Below are positions 59,661 through 64,000 of a DNA stretch of 64,000 nucleotides, piece after piece (position 1 is the stretch's first letter; the number at the start of each line of letters is the position of its first letter). The position numbers and the translations under genes were made by a program. The stretch is from Wenzhouxiangellaceae bacterium (GTDB lineage: Bacteria; Pseudomonadota; Gammaproteobacteria; Xanthomonadales; Wenzhouxiangellaceae): positions 62,001 through 126,000 of the forward strand of contig JANQPN010000060.1 in the NCBI GenBank assembly GCA_028289455.1, read 5' to 3'. The notes beneath the pieces were generated by a model, which had not been told where the DNA came from, made no database searches, and saw nothing but the letters and a program-made list of their open reading frames with translations.

Positions 59661-60332
59661 ATGAATTTAGAACAAGCCCGCTTTAACATGGTTGAACAAC
59701 AGGTGCGAACCTGGGAAGTGCTGGATCAGCGCGTATTGGATGTATTACACAATCTGCCGCGTGAAGACTTTGTCCCAACCCGCTATCGTCAGATGGCATA
59801 TGCGGATCTGCAGGTTCCACTGGCGCATGGTCAGCGAATGCTGACGCCGGTAGTGGAGGGACGCCTGCTGCAGGCAGCACAGATACAAGCGACTGATGAA
59901 GTGGTGGAAATAGGCCTGGGCAGCGGTTATTTAACAGCCTGTATGGCCAGTCTGTCAGCTGGGGTAACGGCGATAGATATTTATCCGGAGTTTGTTGACG
60001 CTGCACACAAGCGGATTTCCAGCCTGAATAGTGCAGGTCAAACAAGCCTCGGAAGTGTCAATCTGCAACATGCGGATGTATTTTCCGGCTGGCAGCCTGA
60101 ACAGGCAGCTGATGTAATTATGGTTGGTGCTTCATTGCCATTTGTGCCGGAGTCATTCCTGCATTGGTTGAAGCCACAGGGCAGGATGTTGATAGTTGTT
60201 GGACAGTCACCATTGATGGAAGCACGGTTAATCACCCGCAGAGGTGAACATGATTGGCACACAGAGAGTTTATTTGAAACCGATATCCCGGCATTAGAAT
60301 ACGCCGAACTATCGCAACCATTTGAATTCTGA
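59661..60332 (+). CDS. Protein-L-isoaspartate methyltransferase-like protein
   Basis: 223 residues. FNMVEQQVRTWEVLDQRVLD and LPREDFVPTRYRQMAYAD are characteristic of the Pcm-like subfamily next to tolC in pseudomonads. Motif I is VVEIGLGSGYLTACMA. The substrate loop reads GQRMLTPVVEGRLLQA, where genuine Pcm has GQTISQPxMVA, so the usual Ser/Thr residues are lost and repair of isoaspartyl residues is doubtful. Divergent from thiC, followed 52 bp later by tolC. Confidence 0.9.
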   Translation: MNLEQARFNMVEQQVRTWEVLDQRVLDVLHNLPREDFVPTRYRQMAYADLQVPLAHGQRMLTPVVEGRLLQAAQIQATDEVVEIGLGSGYLTACMASLSAGVTAIDIYPEFVDAAHKRISSLNSAGQTSLGSVNLQHADVFSGWQPEQAADVIMVGASLPFVPESFLHWLKPQGRMLIVVGQSPLMEARLITRRGEHDWHTESLFETDIPALEYAELSQPFEF

Positions 60333-60384
60333 TGACATCCAATCGCTATTGTGATTTATAAAATATTATTCTGGAGTCTGAAAA

Positions 60385-61746
60385 ATGTATAAACGGCACA
60401 CCCCTGTAACATGGATGACGGGCCTATTATTAGGGCTGATGTCTATGACATCTGCGCTGGCTGTTGATCTCGTCGGAATTCACGATGTTGCCGTGACAAA
60501 GGACCCACAGTTGCGGGCAGCGGCGCTGCGACGTGATGCATCCGGTGAAAACAGCGATATCGCCTGGGCAAATTTTTACCCGCAAATATCAGGTAGTGCC
60601 AGCTATAACCGAGGTAAAAACAGGTTATCAATAGCTGGAAACAGAATTCTGCCTAATGCTGATATTGACCGCGAAAACTACCGGGTAGAGTTGCGGCAGT
60701 CGATTTTCAACTGGGCAAATTACGGTCAGCTGGAACAGGCACGCGCTCAGGTCTCTGCAGCTGAGGCAGATTATGATGCGGCATACCAGGACTTTTTGTT
60801 CCGGGTCAGTGATCGTTATTTTGCCATTTTGACCTCGGAAGATGCCCTGATATTTGCCAGAGCGGAAGAAAAGGCGCTGCAACGGCAATTCGAGCAGGCG
60901 GAACAACGGTTTGAAGTTGGCTTGACTGCGGTAACCGATGTGCTGGATGCCCGAGCCAGCTACGACCAGGCAAGAGCGCGAGTTATTGTTGCCCAAAATC
61001 AGCTGGAAGACGCTAATGAAGGCTTGCGTGAGCTGACCGGTACTTATTTTGAAGATATCAAGAAATTATCTGAGGAACTTCCATTAGAAGAGCCCAACCC
61101 CGCGAATTCTCAGGAATGGGTGGATATCGCCATGGTGAATAATCCAACACTCCAGTCTTTGCGGGAAAACGCTGAGGTATCCCAGGCGAATGTACAGTTG
61201 CAACGTGCCGGGCATTTACCCACTCTGGATTTTGTTGCTTCATTCAATCGCAGCGCCAACAATGCGTTTGTTTTGCGTGACGACTTCCAGCAACCGGTTG
61301 GTAATGCTTTGCTGTTAAGTGATGACAGTCAGGTCGGCTTGGAATTAAGCGTGCCGATTTTCAGCGGTTTTCGTGTTAGTTCACAAACCCGGCAGGCGAA
61401 GCTCAATATGAATGCAGCTTTTCAGGATGTGGAGGCGCAAGAGCGGACCACCGTTCGCAGTACGGAAAATGCATACAGAGCGGTATTGGCTGATATTCAG
61501 GAAGTTGAAGCACGTAAGCAGGCATTGATTTCAGCGCAGAGTGCTTTGGATTCAACCCAGGCCGGATTTGATGTTGGAACCCGTACAATCGTAGATGTAT
61601 TGCTCAGCGAACAGCGATTTTTCCAGGCCCAGCGTGATTATTCTCAAGCCAGACACACCTATATTCTGGATCAGCTACGCCTTAAGCAGGCTGCAGGCGT
61701 ACTATCACCGGAAGATCTGATTCGCGTTAATACGCTGCTGAATTAA
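60385..61746 (+). CDS. tolC: TolC family outer-membrane efflux channel
   Basis: 453 residues with signal peptide (WMTGLLLGLMSMTSALA). Two TolC repeats: DPQLRAAALRRDASGENSDI to about 220, and NPTLQSLRENAEVSQANVQL to the end; FEVGLTAVTDVLDARASYDQ and FDVGTRTIVDVLLSEQRFFQ mark equivalent helix turns of each half. It trims into a trimeric channel for multidrug efflux and type I secretion. The stop overlaps the convergent waaA stop by four bases. Confidence 0.95.
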   Translation: MYKRHTPVTWMTGLLLGLMSMTSALAVDLVGIHDVAVTKDPQLRAAALRRDASGENSDIAWANFYPQISGSASYNRGKNRLSIAGNRILPNADIDRENYRVELRQSIFNWANYGQLEQARAQVSAAEADYDAAYQDFLFRVSDRYFAILTSEDALIFARAEEKALQRQFEQAEQRFEVGLTAVTDVLDARASYDQARARVIVAQNQLEDANEGLRELTGTYFEDIKKLSEELPLEEPNPANSQEWVDIAMVNNPTLQSLRENAEVSQANVQLQRAGHLPTLDFVASFNRSANNAFVLRDDFQQPVGNALLLSDDSQVGLELSVPIFSGFRVSSQTRQAKLNMNAAFQDVEAQERTTVRSTENAYRAVLADIQEVEARKQALISAQSALDSTQAGFDVGTRTIVDVLLSEQRFFQAQRDYSQARHTYILDQLRLKQAAGVLSPEDLIRVNTLLN

Positions 61747-63044
61747 TCAGCATCAGACTGAGTAGGCGAATCAAGCATTGTCGTCAGGCGGTTAAGGGTT
61801 TTTTCCAGGCCGCCTGACTCATTGGCAACCAATTCCTGAGCTTTTTGCCCCATTTGCCGGCAACGCAGCGGATCAGCCAGCAGTCGTCTCATATCAGCAC
61901 CTAATTCGGATTCCCCCTCCAACAGAACAGCCGCACCGGCATTGTTAAGCCGGTCTGCAGTTTCCAGAATGTTCTCACGATACGGACCAACAATTACCGG
62001 GCAGCCCATGGCTGCCGGTTCTACAGCATTATGACCCCCAACCGGGACCAGTGTGCCGCCGAGGAAGGCAATATCAGCAGCTCCATACCAGGATAATAAT
62101 TGCCCGATAATGTCCAGAATAATAACCTCTGCCTGGATATCAATCGGCTGGCTATGTGTATAACGAACAGCGTATAAACCCTGTTGCATGCATAGTGCAT
62201 GGACTTTTTCGGCGCGATCGGGGTGGCGTGGTGCAAGCACTAAAAGCAGTTTCGGGAATTCAGGTTTTAACTGTTTAAACAGACGTACCAGGACGATTTC
62301 TTCACCTTCATGTGTACTGCCTGCCAGGCAAACCAGACGCTGCTCCAGCTGCCTCCGTAATTGTTCACAGCGATCCCATACCTGTTGGTTTGGCTGCAGG
62401 TCGAATTTGAGATTACCGGTGATTTCCACAGCGGTGGATTGTGCACCATGTAGCATCAGTCTTGTGGCATCGGCCTGGGATTGTGTTCCCAACCAGTGAA
62501 CCCGCTCAAGGGTTGGCCGAACCAGGGCGGTAAGCCAGTTAAAACGTGCAGCAGTACGGCGGGATAACCGGGCATTCAACATCGCTAATGATGCATTATG
62601 GCGGCGCGCATAAAAAAACAGATTCGGCCAGATTTCTGTCTCCATAATTAGAATCATGCGTGGTTTTAACACTGTCAGGAAACGGCCAATAAGCTGAGGT
62701 ACATCAAATGGCAGATAGGCATGTTGTACCTTATTGCCAAACCATTCCTGGACCTGTTGAGAAGCGGCCGGAGTCGTGGTTGTAATGGTAATAGGGGTAT
62801 CGGGATGCCGGACCAGCAAGCCATCCAGCACTGGTCGTGCCGCATTTAATTCACCTACCGAAACCGCATGCAGTAGAATGCCGTTGGTAGCCCAGTCAGA
62901 CATGTCATGGGAAAACCCGAAACGCTCCCGCCAACGTTTGCGGTAAGCCGGGTTAGTGCGGCTTTTCCACAGCAGATGACAAAGTAGAAACGGTATTATT
63001 AACCAGAAAACGGCGCTGTAGCACCAACGTAACAAGCGCTCCAT
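61743..63044 (-). CDS. waaA: 3-deoxy-D-manno-octulosonic acid (Kdo) transferase WaaA
   Basis: 433 residues. N-terminal membrane helix (YSAVFWLIIPFLLCHLLW) then a GT-B fold: GILLHAVSVGELNAARPVLD, ETEIWPNLFFYARRHNASLA, AGSTHEGEEIVL and GGHNAVEPAAMGCPVIVGP. It adds Kdo to lipid IVA in LPS core synthesis at the inner-membrane cytoplasmic face. Convergent with tolC and divergent from an LpxL-like gene that acts in the same pathway. Confidence 0.97.
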   Translation of the reverse strand: MERLLRWCYSAVFWLIIPFLLCHLLWKSRTNPAYRKRWRERFGFSHDMSDWATNGILLHAVSVGELNAARPVLDGLLVRHPDTPITITTTTPAASQQVQEWFGNKVQHAYLPFDVPQLIGRFLTVLKPRMILIMETEIWPNLFFYARRHNASLAMLNARLSRRTAARFNWLTALVRPTLERVHWLGTQSQADATRLMLHGAQSTAVEITGNLKFDLQPNQQVWDRCEQLRRQLEQRLVCLAGSTHEGEEIVLVRLFKQLKPEFPKLLLVLAPRHPDRAEKVHALCMQQGLYAVRYTHSQPIDIQAEVIILDIIGQLLSWYGAADIAFLGGTLVPVGGHNAVEPAAMGCPVIVGPYRENILETADRLNNAGAAVLLEGESELGADMRRLLADPLRCRQMGQKAQELVANESGGLEKTLNRLTTMLDSPTQSDAD

Positions 63045-63155
63045 TGAAAGTGATCAGTATAAAAGAACAGGATAAGTAATCATGTCAGCTAGTATAGCCT
63101 GCCACAGCGATGTACCAGCAAAAATGAACCTGTAAAGGCAGAAAATAGCGTGCTT

Positions 63156-64000
63156 ATGCAGTTATCTCAAAAGCTTCTTGGCTATCTTGTGATCTTTTTA
63201 TTAAAGGTTTTTTCGCTGCTGCCTATCGCTGTTGCACGACCATTGACCGTAGTGCTGGGAAGGGTTTTAGAATTATTGATGCGCCGTCGCAGACAAATAG
63301 TTACGGCAAATTTAACTGCGTGTTTCCCTGACTGGGAGGAATCACACAGACGCAGGCTCCGCCGACAGTTGTTCAAATCACTGGGATTCAGTTTCTATGA
63401 AATTGCGCTGGCCTGGTGCCGGATTAGTTCTGAGCATTTGCCCAAATGCCGGATCCAGGGATTGGAGCATATCGAGTCTGCTCAACAAAGGGGCCATGGA
63501 ATAATACTGGTTAACGGTCATTTCAACTGCCTTGAAATTTGCAGCCGGTTTCTTGCGGAAGCAATGCCTTTGACAGGGGTCTACCGGCCATTAAATAACC
63601 CGGTATTGGAACGATTCCAGACCAGATCCAGATTGCGCTATGCGGAGGCAATGCTGAGCAAGCGAAAACCAAAACAGATATTGACGGCATTGCAACAGCG
63701 GCGAATTATCTGGTTTGCTCCGGATCAGGATTTTGGGCCTCAGCGGTCGGTTTTTATTCCATTTTTTAATCAACCGGCCGCCACTCTGACTGCAACCTGG
63801 AGGCTGGCACGCAGCAGTGGTGCCGTAGTCTTGACGGCAACGCCGCAACGGCTTGCCGATGGGGGTTATAAGATTATCATTGAGCCTGAGTTGCCCGGTG
63901 TGGATGCAGACAACCCGGAAATTTTACTCACGAGCTTAAATCAGCGAATTGAACAAGCCGTACGCACAGCGCCGGCGGATTACTGGTGGTTTCACCGACG
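63156..64000 (+). CDS. LpxL/HtrB-like lipid A acyltransferase, cut by window edge
   Basis: 281 codons from ATG 63156 (a GTG two codons upstream is also in frame), running off the right edge. An N-terminal membrane helix (YLVIFLLKVFSLLPIAVARP) is followed by the acyltransferase HX4E motif in LVNGHFNCLEI, the GVYRPLNNPVLERF block, and FAPDQDFGP plus FNQPAATLTA, all typical of Kdo-dependent lauroyl/myristoyl transferases. It would add the secondary acyl chain to Kdo2-lipid IVA made by WaaA next door. Lauroyl versus palmitoleoyl versus myristoyl specificity cannot be told. Confidence 0.92.
   Translation, partial: MQLSQKLLGYLVIFLLKVFSLLPIAVARPLTVVLGRVLELLMRRRRQIVTANLTACFPDWEESHRRRLRRQLFKSLGFSFYEIALAWCRISSEHLPKCRIQGLEHIESAQQRGHGIILVNGHFNCLEICSRFLAEAMPLTGVYRPLNNPVLERFQTRSRLRYAEAMLSKRKPKQILTALQQRRIIWFAPDQDFGPQRSVFIPFFNQPAATLTATWRLARSSGAVVLTATPQRLADGGYKIIIEPELPGVDADNPEILLTSLNQRIEQAVRTAPADYWWFHR

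Overview
The window looks like chromosomal DNA of a non-enterobacterial gammaproteobacterium of intermediate GC, and it contains the replication-origin neighbourhood. The main evidence is the block dnaA-dnaN-recF-gyrB (minus strand, 45.0-51.4 kb) facing rpmH-rnpA-yidC-mnmE (plus strand, 51.6-55.3 kb), with glyQ-glyS beyond gyrB and thiC, tolC, waaA and an LpxL-type acyltransferase on the other side. This layout recalls the Pseudomonas-type origin region. Outer-membrane and LPS genes (TonB-dependent receptor, TolC, WaaA, LpxL-like) show a Gram-negative cell. Many secreted hydrolases (DPP IV-like S9, M28, M14, amidohydrolase, purple-acid-phosphatase-like) suggest a heterotroph living on peptides. 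No species can be named from the sequence alone.

Layout. 0-5.6 kb: a truncated TonB-dependent receptor, a membrane TolB-domain/TPR protein and an exported eight-repeat PQQ-type propeller. 5.8-7.7 kb: a large unrecognised protein with a nuclease-like E/D/HVK motif. 7.8-13.4 kb: two SDR enzymes, an S9 peptidase, a phosphoesterase and a VOC protein, mostly one minus-strand operon. 13.5-16.6 kb: DUF456 protein, RppH, MarC-type protein and an M28 peptidase. 16.7-19.4 kb: a two-subunit molybdenum hydroxylase. 19.9-22.5 kb: a secreted methyltransferase-like protein and an amidohydrolase. 22.5-29.9 kb: an accessory strip of small minus-strand genes (SAP, HAD, DUF5946, DUF4345, ankyrin, methyltransferase, ThuA, gamma-glutamylcyclotransferase-like), parts of it visibly AT-rich. 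29.9-31.6 kb: cmoB-cmoA (tRNA wobble uridine modification). 31.7-36.5 kb: an unusual three-gene set encoding a coiled-coil protein, a ClpB-like AAA+ protein with a dead first P-loop and a membrane protein, divergent from an SPFH/NfeD pair. 38.4-41.4 kb: two secreted proteins sharing a C-terminal tail motif. 41.6-63 kb: glyQS, the origin block, a RES-Xre toxin-antitoxin pair, a probable CsrA/RsmA-binding small RNA, thiC, a Pcm-like methyltransferase, tolC and waaA; an acyltransferase is cut by the right edge.

Origin biology. Two ParB-type parS palindromes lie inside recF, a DnaA box lies on each side of dnaA, and the dnaA-dnaN spacer is strongly AT-rich. yidD is missing between rnpA and yidC, and mnmG-rsmG-parAB do not follow mnmE as they do in Pseudomonas. 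No tRNA, rRNA, CRISPR array, IS element or prophage was seen. The best candidates for something undescribed are the coiled-coil/AAA+/membrane trio, the lone 620-residue nuclease-like protein, the degenerate GmhB-like protein after glyS, and the putative RsmY-like RNA.
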